Shown: positions 16,250 to 25,671 of the stretch, one piece after another
Position numbering within the stretch: the first letter of the stretch is position 1
How the letters are laid out: each line of letters starts with the position of its first letter
Source of the DNA: Pelagihabitans sp963710535
GTDB lineage: Bacteria; Bacteroidota; Bacteroidia; Flavobacteriales; Flavobacteriaceae
Length of the DNA: 64,000 nt
Assembly: GCA_963710535.1 (NCBI GenBank)
Contig: CAVQAW010000003.1
Location: 434,001-498,000 of the forward strand
Reading direction: 5' to 3'
Notes under the pieces: model-generated
What the model was told of the DNA's origin: nothing
Database searches by the model: none
Seen by the model: the letters and a program-made list of their open reading frames with translations, nothing else
Made by a program: the position numbers and the translations under genes

Positions 16250-17641
16250 CTAAAACTCCCTGACCTTGATACTCTTAAAGGAAACCTGATCTCCATGGTC
16301 TTGTAACAGGATCAAACCTTCCGGTAAACGGCCAAAATTTTCCCATTGTTCGTACTTGCTTTTTTCGACCAGGGCCTTGAATGCTTGACTGAACCGGTCA
16401 AATTCGACCACTTTTACCTGGTTCAACCAATGTTCGACATGCCCCCCCTTTACCACGATCCTGGCATTGTTCCACTGCCCCACCCCCTTGAAGTTCTTAC
16501 CCCTTGAATGATCGGTGTTCTCGGCACGGATCAGGTCGTACAATGACCCTACGGTACGGTTGCCATTTTTTCCTTCTTTCGCATCGGGGTGCCGTTCATC
16601 GTCAAGAATCTGGAACTCCAGCCCAATGGCCGAACCTTCGCCCTTGTTCAGCCCGGCATCCACAAAATACTTGATGCCGCTATTGGCCCCTTCGGCAATC
16701 TTGAAATCTACGCTCAACTCAAAATCGCTGAAGGCGTCAAGGGTTACGATATCGCCTCCATTTCGGGATTCGTGTCCATCGGAAGACTCCACATTCAGCG
16801 TGCCATCGGCCATATTCCATCCCTGTTCCGGAAAAGCGTCCAATTTTGCGCCACGCCAGCCTTTTGTACTGTTCCCATCCCATAACAGTCGCCACCCCTT
16901 CCTTTTCTCGTTTTCGGTGAGCTGGTTGGTCAGGTAGCTTATTTCGGGTACCTCGGGATCAACGGCTTGTCTGGATTGTTCCAAGTTGGCGGTCTGGATC
17001 TTGATATTGCGCCATTTAACGGTCTTTCCCTCCAAGGACTTATCCTCGATGGCGTGCACTTGAAAGGCGATAAAGCCAGATGCAGTGGTATCGTCGACCA
17101 AATTGGCGCATTGCACTTGGTTGACCCAAGTGCGGATTGTTGGCCCTATGGCTTCGATCCTATAATGGTTCCACTCGCCCGGCACGAAGGCATTTTGCCC
17201 TTTTTCGTTTCTGGTCAGGGGGTATAGCCAACCGTTTCTTGCTTCATCATAGACCCCACCTGCCCACTTTCTTGAACTGGTCTCGATCTCGCATTGGTAC
17301 CCGTGCACCCTGCCCTCAAGATAGGATGGGATGCTCAAACTTCTGAACTGTACCCCGGAGTTGAGTCCGTTCTCCACGAAGACCTCAAATTCCAATATAA
17401 AATCGCCATATGGCCTTTTGGTGGCCATAAAGCTGTTGGGGGTGCCCAGTTTGGAGGTCCCTATCATTTCTTGATTGCGAATCTCGTATTTCGCGTTCCC
17501 GTTCAACTGCTCAAAATTGGAAAGGTCTTTTCCGTTAAACAGCATTTCCCATTGCCCCTGGGCCGCACAGGGCAGCCCAATCGCGGCGATACAGATTAAA
17601 ATGAGCTTACGGAAGAAGGCATTGCGTTTTTGGTTGGGCAT
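16250..17641 (-). CDS. Secreted protein with two DUF1080 domains (3-keto-disaccharide hydrolase type)
   Basis: 463 residues. Signal peptide ends near CAAQGQ. Two DUF1080 jelly-roll domains in tandem: residues about 30-215 (WEMLFNGKDLSNFEQLNG, SGVQFRS, EWNHYRIEAIGPTIRTWVN) and about 245-463 (GWRLLWDGNSTKGWRGAK, NSGIKYFVD, WNNARIVVKGGHVEHWLN). The domain occurs in 3-keto-glycoside hydrolases and in many Planctomycete/Bacteroidota secreted proteins. Likely a periplasmic sugar-processing enzyme. An isolated gene followed by the frameshifted remnant. Confidence 0.85.
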   Translation of the reverse strand: MPNQKRNAFFRKLILICIAAIGLPCAAQGQWEMLFNGKDLSNFEQLNGNAKYEIRNQEMIGTSKLGTPNSFMATKRPYGDFILEFEVFVENGLNSGVQFRSLSIPSYLEGRVHGYQCEIETSSRKWAGGVYDEARNGWLYPLTRNEKGQNAFVPGEWNHYRIEAIGPTIRTWVNQVQCANLVDDTTASGFIAFQVHAIEDKSLEGKTVKWRNIKIQTANLEQSRQAVDPEVPEISYLTNQLTENEKRKGWRLLWDGNSTKGWRGAKLDAFPEQGWNMADGTLNVESSDGHESRNGGDIVTLDAFSDFELSVDFKIAEGANSGIKYFVDAGLNKGEGSAIGLEFQILDDERHPDAKEGKNGNRTVGSLYDLIRAENTDHSRGKNFKGVGQWNNARIVVKGGHVEHWLNQVKVVEFDRFSQAFKALVEKSKYEQWENFGRLPEGLILLQDHGDQVSFKSIKVREF

Positions 17642-17847
17642 ATCGTTGCTATTAAATTGGATTACCGAATCGATTTTGGGTGGGAAAATTATAATCCGTT
17701 CAAGTTACCGAATATAAAAAATATTAATAACTTTCAGGGATACCCTGGAAAACAAAAACAGTATATTTAGGCGACTTGGGGGCACATCGGGGCCATCATC
17801 AACCCAGTGCCCTCCTCCAAAATTGAACCCTTAGCTTCATCGATACC

Positions 17848-19251
17848 ATGAACAAAGCGCCCTTGATACATGAAAACTTCTTATTGGAAAACAAATATGC
17901 GCAGACCCTGTATCATGAGCATGCCTCAAAACTGCCCATCATTGATTATCACAACCATCTGTCCCCCAAAGACCTGGCCGAGAATGTGATCTACGAGAAT
18001 CCGACACAGGTTTGGATCAACGGGGATCATTATAAATGGCGTGCCATGCGAAACCTGGGCATCGATGAAAAATATATTACGGGAAAGGCTTCCGATCAGG
18101 AAAAATTTCAAAAATGGGCCTATACCGTTCCCTACACGATGAGAAATCCATTGTATCACTGGACCCACATGGAGCTTTCACGATATTTCGATTGCTACGA
18201 CCAACTGGGCCCGATGAATGCCGATAAGCTCTTCTCCGGGCTTTCCCAACAACTCAATACCGAAGCCTTTAGTTGCCGAAACCTGATCGGAAAAATGAAG
18301 GTGGAGGTGCTCTGTACCACAGATGACCCCATAGACACCCTGGAACACCACCAAAAATTGGCGGATAGCGATTTCAGCACCAAAGTGAGCATGGCGTTCC
18401 GGCCCGATAGGGCCCTGTTCGTTCGAAACGCGGGCTATTTGGACTATCTAATACGTTTGGGGGAAGCAGCGGCAATGGAAATCACCACTTTTGATGGGCT
18501 GTGCGAGGCGATCAAGCGGAGGATGACCTATTTTCACGAACAGGGCTGCCGTTTGAGCGATCACGGCTTGGAACATCTTTATGCCGAGGATTTCACCGAA
18601 AAGGAAGTCAACGCCATTTTTAAAAGGATATACGAAGGCAAAAACGTTAGCAGTCTGGAAGCCGATAAAGTTCAAAGTGCCCTGCTCATTTTTTTGGGCA
18701 GGAGCTATCATGAACTGGGATGGGTTCAGCAATTCCATCTGGGGGCGCAACGGAACAACAACAGTAGGATGTACCGTTTATTAGGGCCAGATACCGGCTG
18801 GGACTCCATTGGGGACTATCCGCAGGCTGCAAGCCTGTCAAAATTCCTGAATACCCTGGATTCGGCCGATCGATTGACCAAAACCATTATCTATAACGTC
18901 AACCCCCGCGATAATGAATTGATGGCCACCATGATAGGTAATTATAACGACGGCAGTATCAAAGGCAAGGTACAGTGGGGATCGGCATGGTGGTTCCTAG
19001 ATCAAAAAGAAGGGATGACACAACAATTGAACGCCCTTTCGAGTATGGGCATGATCAGTTGTTTTATCGGGATGCTTACCGATTCGAGAAGTTTCCTGTC
19101 CTTTCCCCGGCACGAATATTTCAGGCGCATCCTGTGCAACCTTTTTGGACAGGACATCGAAAAGGGCGAATTGCCCGCCGATCTGCCATGGATCGGTAAA
19201 CTGGTACAGGATATCTGTTATTACAATGCCAAGGCCTATTTCGATTTTTAA
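17848..19251 (+). CDS. uxaC: Glucuronate/galacturonate isomerase
   Basis: 467 residues, full length for UxaC. N-terminal metal motif DYHNHLSPKDLAEN, the KWRAMRNLGI region, VLCTTDDPIDTLEHH, and the C-terminal GSAWWFLDQKEGM and SFPRHEYFRRILC segments are all present. It isomerises D-glucuronate to D-fructuronate or D-galacturonate to D-tagaturonate in uronic acid breakdown. It stands alone; the other uronate genes are not in this window. Confidence 0.95.
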   Translation: MNKAPLIHENFLLENKYAQTLYHEHASKLPIIDYHNHLSPKDLAENVIYENPTQVWINGDHYKWRAMRNLGIDEKYITGKASDQEKFQKWAYTVPYTMRNPLYHWTHMELSRYFDCYDQLGPMNADKLFSGLSQQLNTEAFSCRNLIGKMKVEVLCTTDDPIDTLEHHQKLADSDFSTKVSMAFRPDRALFVRNAGYLDYLIRLGEAAAMEITTFDGLCEAIKRRMTYFHEQGCRLSDHGLEHLYAEDFTEKEVNAIFKRIYEGKNVSSLEADKVQSALLIFLGRSYHELGWVQQFHLGAQRNNNSRMYRLLGPDTGWDSIGDYPQAASLSKFLNTLDSADRLTKTIIYNVNPRDNELMATMIGNYNDGSIKGKVQWGSAWWFLDQKEGMTQQLNALSSMGMISCFIGMLTDSRSFLSFPRHEYFRRILCNLFGQDIEKGELPADLPWIGKLVQDICYYNAKAYFDF

Positions 19252-19335
19252 GTTTTGCCCATTTATCCCTATACCGCGGCAACCCCGGAGGTCTGGCCCA
19301 ATGCACGACTACCATCATGGAAATCTCGGAACCGA

Positions 19336-20343
19336 TCAGGAAACCAAGGCGAGGTATTCCAATTCGTTGTTGCAAACCTTGCCCTGTTCCCAGCAATCGA
19401 TATTCCCGAAGGTCGTTTCTGCGATATTGGCCAAGGCTTCCTCGGTAATAAACGCTTGGTGCGGACTCAGCAGCACGTTGGGAAAGGCCAGGAGTTGTTT
19501 AAGGGGTTCCTCATCAAATCCATCTTTGGAATGGTCTTTAAAAAACACCCCTTTTTCTTTTTCATAAACATCGGTGCAATAGGCCCCAAGTTCGTGCTTG
19601 GATAAGGTTTCGATAAGCGCCCTGGTATCGACGATGGCCCCTCTTGAAGTATTGATCAGCACGGCGTCCCGTTTCATCAAGGATAATTTAGACCTGTCGA
19701 TCATATAATGGTTTTCAAAGGTCAGCGGAATATGGAGGCTGATGATATCGGCCTCGATACAAAGAGTGTTCAAAGTGGTATAGGTAATCCCATACCTTGA
19801 TTTAAGATCGTTGTTAGGAACAATATCATGGGCCAAAATTTTACATCCAAATCCATGTACGATCTTGGCCATCACACCGCCGATTCGCCCAGTGCCGATG
19901 ATTCCAAAGGTCTTACCGTTCAGGTTGAAGCCCAAAAGGCCATCTTGTACAAAATTGTATTGGTGCACCCGTTTATCAGCCAAAATAAGCTTACGGTTCA
20001 TCGCCAGCAAAAGGGCCATGGCATGTTCTGCTATGGCATGGGGTGAGTAATCGGGCACATTGGCCACTTTAAAACCGATCCGATTCGCAGCCTTGATATG
20101 GACGTTGTTATAGCCGGCCGACCGCAGGGTGATATAACGAACCCCCAATTCCCAAAGTTTCTCGAGTACCACCAAAGAGGCGTCGTCTCCCGAAAAAATG
20201 GATATGGCCTTGTAGCCCATTGCCTTCCGTGCCGTGCGACTGTCCAATGCGTCTTTGATGAAGGTTACCGTATGCTGGTTTTTATTCGCCTTTTCAATGA
20301 AGGGAATCTCAAATTCCTTAGCGCTAAATACCAGTAACTTCAT
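19336..20343 (-). CDS. D-lactate dehydrogenase-like 2-hydroxyacid dehydrogenase
   Basis: 335 residues from ATG 20343. It has the D-isomer 2-hydroxyacid dehydrogenase fold: the substrate loop RSAGYNNVH, the NAD-binding GTGRIGGVMAKI, the catalytic arginine in LINTSRGAIVD, and histidine in LSPHQAFITEEAL. Length and sequence are LdhA-like, so it most likely reduces pyruvate to D-lactate and regenerates NAD without oxygen. It overlaps the upstream lipoprotein gene by 20 bases and so belongs to the operon that starts at the operator at 21576. Confidence 0.88.
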   Translation of the reverse strand: MKLLVFSAKEFEIPFIEKANKNQHTVTFIKDALDSRTARKAMGYKAISIFSGDDASLVVLEKLWELGVRYITLRSAGYNNVHIKAANRIGFKVANVPDYSPHAIAEHAMALLLAMNRKLILADKRVHQYNFVQDGLLGFNLNGKTFGIIGTGRIGGVMAKIVHGFGCKILAHDIVPNNDLKSRYGITYTTLNTLCIEADIISLHIPLTFENHYMIDRSKLSLMKRDAVLINTSRGAIVDTRALIETLSKHELGAYCTDVYEKEKGVFFKDHSKDGFDEEPLKQLLAFPNVLLSPHQAFITEEALANIAETTFGNIDCWEQGKVCNNELEYLALVS

Positions 20344-20980
20344 CGCTCTTTTCTTTTCTAAAAATAAGGTCTTGTTCCTCCATGGCAAGCACAACCAACT
20401 TGATATAATCGTTCACCGTTTTTTTCACGTCGATGGGATCCAGGATATCGATCGATCCCTTCCAGATCAAGGAACGTTCCTTATCCACACAAATACAGTA
20501 CAAAGAGGTTTCGGCATGGTAAATCCTATACTCTTCATAATAATCGGTATCGTAGTAGATGTTCTGATGGGTCAAATAATCTTCCCTGAAAGTACTGTTA
20601 TGATCATCCAATTCCGAGATGCTCTCAACCAAGGGTTTCCTGCTTTCGGAACCTAGGATTTTGGTAAAAAGGATGGCATCGAAATCTTTGTCGAGCAGTT
20701 GTTCCTCCACTCCCGATATTTCTTCCTCCGACCTATGGGAATTGGTGAAGGCCACATCAAAGAGATCGATGCTTCTTTCCGCATCCACGCCCCTTTTCTT
20801 GAATTCCCTTTTGAGTTTTGTCTCAAATTCGGAACGGGCTTCCTCATTTTGAGTCATCCCTACGATCAGCACCTTGTTGGCATCAAAAATGACGATGTCG
20901 GGATTCTTCCAGTTTTCGACCAATTCGGCCGAAGAACATCCCATCAAAATAAGTAAGGCAATCAGCAATAATTTTTTCAT
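20324..20980 (-). CDS. Lipoprotein of unknown function
   Basis: 218 residues. Lipobox LMGCSS at about residue 15, then LVENWKNPD. The body has alternating strands and helices with conserved-looking KVLIVGMTQNEEARSEFE and FDAILFTKIL, resembling small Bacteroidota lipoproteins of the DUF4136 type, though I cannot confirm it. Its end overlaps the start of the lactate dehydrogenase gene, and it follows the helical protein gene by 12 bases; all three should be one transcript. Confidence 0.7.
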   Translation of the reverse strand: MKKLLLIALLILMGCSSAELVENWKNPDIVIFDANKVLIVGMTQNEEARSEFETKLKREFKKRGVDAERSIDLFDVAFTNSHRSEEEISGVEEQLLDKDFDAILFTKILGSESRKPLVESISELDDHNSTFREDYLTHQNIYYDTDYYEEYRIYHAETSLYCICVDKERSLIWKGSIDILDPIDVKKTVNDYIKLVVLAMEEQDLIFRKEKSDEVTGI

Positions 20981-20992
20981 GTCGGGGATTAT

Positions 20993-21442
20993 TTAATTCA
21001 ACAAGCGTTTTTGTTTTTCTTCTTTCAACACCTTCGAAACCAGTTCCATCAGGGATTCTTTCACCTTTCTATAAGCCTTCATATAATCGTCAACAGCGAT
21101 CAACAATTCTTTATGGGTCTTTAAATATTCTTTTTCCATTGCAAGCTGGTCTACCCCGTCGAGCATGATCTCCAACTTATTTTCATGGTTCTGCACCCTT
21201 TTCATCAGGGAAACACCATCCTTCTCTACCTTCGCAAGGGCAGAAACGACTGCCTTACTCTTGTCGAACCTATTGTGCTCGGTAAGTTGAAGGGTATGGG
21301 ATCTAACAAGATCGTTTAAAAAGGCCTGTTCGTCCCTTGCAAAATTCAGCTCGGAAAACCAAGCCAAACTGGCTTCATGCAATTCCTCTGGACTGAACCA
21401 TTCCAGATAGGTATATTTTGGGCTATTTTTAGTTTTCATCAC
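20993..21442 (-). CDS. Helical protein, paralogue A of a four-member local family
   Basis: 149 residues, no known domain. Predicted all-helical. Residues about 26-50 read AWFSELNFARDEQAFLNDLV, matching the core W-x-S-x-L-x-x-x-x-D-E-x-x-F-L-x-x-L shared with the proteins at 21618, 29885 and 31590. The rest is heptad-rich (ENKLEIMLDGVDQLAMEKEY). No membrane segment or signal, so cytosolic. First gene of the operon with the lipoprotein and D-lactate dehydrogenase, preceded by the palindrome at 21576-21589. Confidence 0.7.
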   Translation of the reverse strand: MMKTKNSPKYTYLEWFSPEELHEASLAWFSELNFARDEQAFLNDLVRSHTLQLTEHNRFDKSKAVVSALAKVEKDGVSLMKRVQNHENKLEIMLDGVDQLAMEKEYLKTHKELLIAVDDYMKAYRKVKESLMELVSKVLKEEKQKRLLN

Positions 21443-21545
21443 CTAGGCTTTTAAAATTGGACGTTACAAAAAAGGTTATGTCAGATCAAACATATACATG
21501 ACATTTTCCGATGGGCCATTGTTCTGTTGACCATAATGAGCTGGG

Positions 21546-21589
21546 TCAATTTACGAAGTCTGCCCTTTCCCGAAAATGACCAATGTCAG
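21546..21589 (-). promoter_or_regulatory. Operator/promoter 1, paralogue A - lipoprotein - ldh operon
   Basis: Palindrome ATGACcaatGTCAG at 21576-21589; its centre is 29.5 bases from the first base of TAAATTGA (21553-21546, reverse strand), a weak TAnnTTTG element. Leader of about 100 bases. Confidence 0.65.
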
Positions 21590-21617
21590 TTTGTTGTGGA
21601 GGGAAATACCTTTTATT

Positions 21618-22049
21618 CTAATGTCCAGGTTTCCTGCCTTTAAGGATACCACCCGCATAATTGAATATCTCCGATTTCAGATTTTGGAAATTCCCTAGGC
21701 AATCGGTCCACTCGGCCTTCAGTTTTGCATGTTTTTGGTAATAGGCCATGTCACAGGCATCGTCGGTGCATTCGAGCATTCCGCCCAAATTGTTTTCATG
21801 TTTTTTGATGTTGGCGGCTATGTTCGCTTCCAGGGATTTGGTCTTTTTTACCCGCTCTTGGTAATCGAGCAAGCGTTCAAAAAGATTGGGGGTGTTGGGT
21901 TCAAAAACATAGGAATTCAGCAGTCGTTCGATAAAATGGATTTCATCGAGCATGAACCGCAGGCCCGATTTCCATTGTTTTATCTCTAAATAGAGCTGAT
22001 CGACCTTTTTGGTCTGATCGATTTTGGTGTGATCGTTTTCGGCATTCAT
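21618..22049 (-). CDS. Helical protein, paralogue B of a four-member local family
   Basis: 143 residues, predicted helical and cytosolic. The core reads QWKSGLRFMLDEIHFIERLL, aligning with the other three members (W, S, L, D-E, F, L positions). A short acidic loop ECTDDACDM with two cysteines interrupts the coiled region near residue 100. No catalytic motif. It has its own operator 55 bases upstream and lies between the metallohydrolase gene and paralogue A. Confidence 0.7.
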   Translation of the reverse strand: MNAENDHTKIDQTKKVDQLYLEIKQWKSGLRFMLDEIHFIERLLNSYVFEPNTPNLFERLLDYQERVKKTKSLEANIAANIKKHENNLGGMLECTDDACDMAYYQKHAKLKAEWTDCLGNFQNLKSEIFNYAGGILKGRKPGH

Positions 22050-22067
22050 CGGAAATCTTTAGTTCCA

Positions 22068-22111
22068 TAAAACTACCACCGATATCGGTGCCCAAAAATG
22101 ATATTGGTCAG
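22068..22111 (-). promoter_or_regulatory. Operator/promoter 2, paralogue B
   Basis: ATGATattgGTCAG at 22098-22111 and TAGTTTTA at 22075-22068 on the reverse strand, spacing 29.5 from the palindrome centre. Confidence 0.72.
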
Positions 22112-22120
22112 TTCATCCTA

Positions 22121-23494
22121 TCAAACGACAACTTCCATTATTTCGTTCAACTTTGGAACATGTACGTGCCAACCAAAACTGTCGCCGATCTTCACGCGAA
22201 AGGCATCCAAGGCGATGGGTTCGCCATGGATCAGGAATACCTGCTCGGGAATGTTCTTCAGTGCCCCCAACCAATGCAATAATTCGTACTGGTCGGCATG
22301 TGCCGAAAGGCTCTCAAAATGGTAGACCTTAGCTTTGACCGGAACATATTTTCCGAAGAATTTTAGTTCATGTGCCCCTTCCAACAACTGTCTCCCGCGG
22401 GTGCCTTCTGCCTGGTACCCCACCAGCAAAACGTTGGTCGTGCTGTGATCGATCAGCTGTTTCAAATAGGTGAGCACCCGGCCCCCGGTGACCATCCCGC
22501 TTCCCGCGATAACGATTTTTGGCCTGGGGTCATCGATGGTCTTCCAGGTATCTGCATAGGAACTGATGATGGTAAAGTGGTTACACATCGCCCGGTACTC
22601 GCCGGGCGACAACTTGTGCCATTTTGGAAATTTCTCAAAAACCGATAGCACATTATTGCCCATAGGGCTATCGATAAAGATCGGAATATTGGGGATCCTG
22701 TTTTTGCCGTACAATTGGTACAATAGGTACATCAAGGATTGCAATCGTTCCACCGCGAAGGAAGGAATAATCAAATTGCCCCTTTCCTTGATGGTTTTGT
22801 TGATGATCGATACCAACAATGCTTCAACATCCTCCTTGGGATGCAACCTATTGCCATAGGTACTTTCAAGGAAAAGATAGTCTGCCCATTCCGGTCTTTC
22901 CGGCGGATAGAGCAGTGCATCCTCCATACGGCCAACATCGCCCGAGAAAACAAACCGCTTGCCAAAGAGATCCAATTCCAAAAAGGTAGCCCCGATAATA
23001 TGCCCGTTATACCGAAACCTGCATTTTATGTGCTCCGATAGGTTGATCCATTGGTCTTTTTCCACACTTTTAAACAGATCGATGGCCTTTTCCGCTTCTT
23101 CCAGGGTATAGAACGGCAAAGCGGGATGGTGTTTGCTGTAGCCCTGCTCATTGGCGCTTTGTGCCTCTTCTTCATGTATCTTGGCACTGTCGCGCAATAT
23201 GATTTTCGTGATGGAGAGGGTCGGGGCGGTACCCATTATTTTCCCCCCAAAACCCTCCTTGAGCAATCTGGGCAAATAGCCCGAATGATCTAAATGTCCG
23301 TGGGTTAGCAATACCACATCTATTTTTGAAGCATCGATGGGCAAAGGCTCCCAATTGCTGAGCCGAAGTTCTTTCAGGCCTTGGAACATCCCACAATCGA
23401 CCATAAGGTTGATTTCCGGGGTCTCCAAATAGAATTTAGAGCCCGTGACAGTCCCTGCCGCCCCCAAGAAATGTATTTTAACGGTATTCGCCAT
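22121..23494 (-). CDS. Beta-CASP metallo-beta-lactamase-fold protein (RNA-processing type)
   Basis: 457 residues. Metal-binding THGHLDHSGYLP (HxHxDH) near residue 66, the beta-CASP insertion in the middle (FLESTYGNRLHP, IPSFAVERLQSLMYLLY) and the C-terminal RMMBL motif region (LLVGYQAEGTRGRQLL, SAHADQYELLHWL). This architecture belongs to the CPSF/YsH1-like nucleases; bacterial members are presumed ribonucleases. Last gene of the operon that starts with a Usp, five bases after the ATP-cone gene. In that setting it may reshape RNA during stress. Confidence 0.88.
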   Translation of the reverse strand: MANTVKIHFLGAAGTVTGSKFYLETPEINLMVDCGMFQGLKELRLSNWEPLPIDASKIDVVLLTHGHLDHSGYLPRLLKEGFGGKIMGTAPTLSITKIILRDSAKIHEEEAQSANEQGYSKHHPALPFYTLEEAEKAIDLFKSVEKDQWINLSEHIKCRFRYNGHIIGATFLELDLFGKRFVFSGDVGRMEDALLYPPERPEWADYLFLESTYGNRLHPKEDVEALLVSIINKTIKERGNLIIPSFAVERLQSLMYLLYQLYGKNRIPNIPIFIDSPMGNNVLSVFEKFPKWHKLSPGEYRAMCNHFTIISSYADTWKTIDDPRPKIVIAGSGMVTGGRVLTYLKQLIDHSTTNVLLVGYQAEGTRGRQLLEGAHELKFFGKYVPVKAKVYHFESLSAHADQYELLHWLGALKNIPEQVFLIHGEPIALDAFRVKIGDSFGWHVHVPKLNEIMEVVV

Positions 23495-23499
23495 ATCGA

Positions 23500-24339
23500 T
23501 TACCTATTGCAGAGTTGTTGCACTTCGTTGACAATCTTTTGTTTACGCGTGTCGGAAATTCCCAAGTGGTCCAATAAAAAAGGCTCTTTCATCAAATGGC
23601 GACATAACACGACGTCCCTTTCCAGTAAAAACTGTTTTTCGCGATTGCTGAGTAAGGTAGACACCGTTATGGGATAGAGGCCCAGACGATCGATTCGATC
23701 TTTGAGGCCATCGTCTTTGGGGAAATCCCAGCTCAGGAGGTAAAGGCCCGCACAATTGCCATAGGCAACCGCATCATCGGTGAAGCGGGTGTTGGTAACC
23801 ACCCAGCCCCGTTGCATGGCCTTAGCTCGATTTTTCGTGTCCCATTCGGCCTTCACGTCTTTATAACGGGAATTGATGTAAAGGGGCACCTTTACGTTGC
23901 AATTGCGACCCTCCTCCCCATGGAACTTGCATTCTATGAGTTCCACATGCCCGTTCTTTTCGGCCAAGACATCAATTTCGTGGCTCACGCATGCCCCCGC
24001 CAAAATTTTTCCCACTTCCGTTTGATAGCCCGAATATTGAAGGATGGCGGCGATGAACCTTTCAAAGGGAAATCCGGTAGGACCCAGCTCATAAATCGCT
24101 TTTTTCAGTTTGTATTTGGAGGCGAACACCGATTTTTTTTGCTTTAACAGGGCGAACGCCCTGTTGTAAATCTCTTTGGTGGAAATGCCCTGGTAGAGCT
24201 CATCCCTTACCTGGTTTACGATCTGGTCGGTCAATAGGTCGTCGGCACCGCTCCTTTTTAGGGAACTGCGCAACTTGTCCAAGGAAAATTTGGCCTTTTC
24301 CCCGGAGGATTTTATGATATCAATCGCAGCTTCGGCCAT
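23500..24339 (-). CDS. ATP-cone domain fused to a PD-(D/E)XK nuclease-like domain
   Basis: 279 residues from ATG 24339 (a TTG three codons earlier would overlap the mscS stop). Residues 1-85 are an ATP-cone (IIKSSGEKAKFSLDKLRSSLKRSGA, with YNRAFALLKQ), the nucleotide sensor of ribonucleotide reductases. Residues about 90-200 form a restriction-endonuclease-like domain with SHEIDVLAEKNGHVELIECKFH, containing D, E and K in the order of the active site. It therefore looks like a nucleotide-gated nuclease. Fourth gene of the Usp-started operon. Confidence 0.8.
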   Translation of the reverse strand: MAEAAIDIIKSSGEKAKFSLDKLRSSLKRSGADDLLTDQIVNQVRDELYQGISTKEIYNRAFALLKQKKSVFASKYKLKKAIYELGPTGFPFERFIAAILQYSGYQTEVGKILAGACVSHEIDVLAEKNGHVELIECKFHGEEGRNCNVKVPLYINSRYKDVKAEWDTKNRAKAMQRGWVVTNTRFTDDAVAYGNCAGLYLLSWDFPKDDGLKDRIDRLGLYPITVSTLLSNREKQFLLERDVVLCRHLMKEPFLLDHLGISDTRKQKIVNEVQQLCNR

Positions 24340-24344
24340 TGTTT

Positions 24345-25244
24345 TCAAGATTTTATACGGACATCGACTTCCGGGATTTTTAACAGCTGTAGCGTAGTAG
24401 AAGCCAATTTCACTTTCCCTTCAGTCTTGATGACCGATCTCTGGATTTCATCGAAGAGTTGGTGTTTGGTGAACCGCCTGCGTTTATAGTCGGTGATGTA
24501 CCTCAGGTTCAATTCCACCCAATTATCGGTTAAACGAACTGCTATGGTAGGATCAATGGTCGCATTTTCGATATAATAATGTGCTACCATTTCTTGCCAT
24601 TTGGTTTTGGACGCCTCGCTATATTCAGATAGTAGGTTGATCGCTGTGTCGGTTACCAGTTTTTTGGCCATTTCAATATCGGATTCGAAGGTGACCAGGA
24701 TATTCAGTTCGTCCCAAACAAAAGGGAAATCCATCGAGTAATTCTTTATGGGGCCTTTGAAGACGAAGGCGTTACTTATCTTTACGATCCTTCCCGAGTA
24801 GTTATCGCTACTCACCCACTCTCCCATCTCCATGATGGTGGTATAAATGCTATCGATATCGATGACATCGCCTTTGATGCCATTGATCTCAATGCGATCT
24901 CCCGGCTTATAGACCCGAACAAAAAAGATATAGAACGAACCCGCTATGCTTAAAATCAACTCTTGGAGCGTGAAGGTGAGTCCGGCTGTAAATAGTCCGA
25001 TGATGATGGTATAATCCTTTACATCGTTCAGGGTAAAGGAAATCAAAATGAGTAGGATGATCAGCGCATAACCGAATATTTCGATCCCCTTTTGTGCCTT
25101 GTACCTGATGGTAGTATCGGTAATCCTCCTTTTGAGCAGTTTGCGAAGAAAATTAATGGCAAGGACAATCGCCGATAACCACAACAAGACCTTAAAGATC
25201 TTGAGCACCACGGGATTTGAGAAAAATTCCGTTAATTCCTGCAC
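24345..25244 (-). CDS. Mechanosensitive ion channel, MscS family
   Basis: 299 residues. Three hydrophobic segments up to residue 105 (VLLWLSAIVLAINFL, GYALIILLILISFTL, TIIIGLFTAGLTFTLQELIL); the third is the pore-lining helix, followed by the conserved beta domain VYKPGDRIEINGIKGDVIDID. It releases solutes on hypo-osmotic shock. It abuts the next gene with no gap and continues the operon begun by usp1. Confidence 0.88.
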   Translation of the reverse strand: MQELTEFFSNPVVLKIFKVLLWLSAIVLAINFLRKLLKRRITDTTIRYKAQKGIEIFGYALIILLILISFTLNDVKDYTIIIGLFTAGLTFTLQELILSIAGSFYIFFVRVYKPGDRIEINGIKGDVIDIDSIYTTIMEMGEWVSSDNYSGRIVKISNAFVFKGPIKNYSMDFPFVWDELNILVTFESDIEMAKKLVTDTAINLLSEYSEASKTKWQEMVAHYYIENATIDPTIAVRLTDNWVELNLRYITDYKRRRFTKHQLFDEIQRSVIKTEGKVKLASTTLQLLKIPEVDVRIKS

Positions 25245-25658
25245 CTAGCCTACCGATTTAAAAAATTCCTTCACCAAAGCCTTGACCTGATTTTCGGTCA
25301 TACTATCGCACTTCACCACAGATTTTAATTTGGTATGCAGCGATTTGAAGTTTTGTGATAATTCTTGCTGCAGTTTATCCGGGGTGTCGGAAGGTCCGAA
25401 TATGGCAATGGCATCGGCATGGGAAAGTTGGTGGGCCACATTGGCGAAGTATTTTTTTAGCTGTTGCTTTTCCCGCTCCATATACGTACTTTCCTTTACC
25501 ACATCCTGTGTTCCTCCCCATTTGGCCCTAGACCTCGAACCCCCTTTGGGATGGAAGTGTTCAACTTCTGACTGCAGGGTTTTGAAACTGATGTCGTTTC
25601 CTTTAAGGGTCACCAGATGGGCCTTCTCTTTATCGATCCAAATTCCGATGTTCGTCAT
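25245..25658 (-). CDS. Small protein resembling release-factor/host-attachment (eRF1-like) fold
   Basis: 137 residues from ATG 25658. MTNIGIWIDKEKAHLVTL opens the first strand; a charged middle with GGTQDVVKESTYMEREKQQLKKY precedes ADAIAIFGPSDTPDKLQQEL, typical of the small eRF1 domain-3-like (BaeRF/host attachment) proteins often found beside Usp genes. Molecular function unknown; a ribosome-associated role is only a guess. It lies 13 bases after usp1 and directly before mscS. Confidence 0.6.
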   Translation of the reverse strand: MTNIGIWIDKEKAHLVTLKGNDISFKTLQSEVEHFHPKGGSRSRAKWGGTQDVVKESTYMEREKQQLKKYFANVAHQLSHADAIAIFGPSDTPDKLQQELSQNFKSLHTKLKSVVKCDSMTENQVKALVKEFFKSVG

Positions 25659-25671
25659 GATGCTTCTGTTT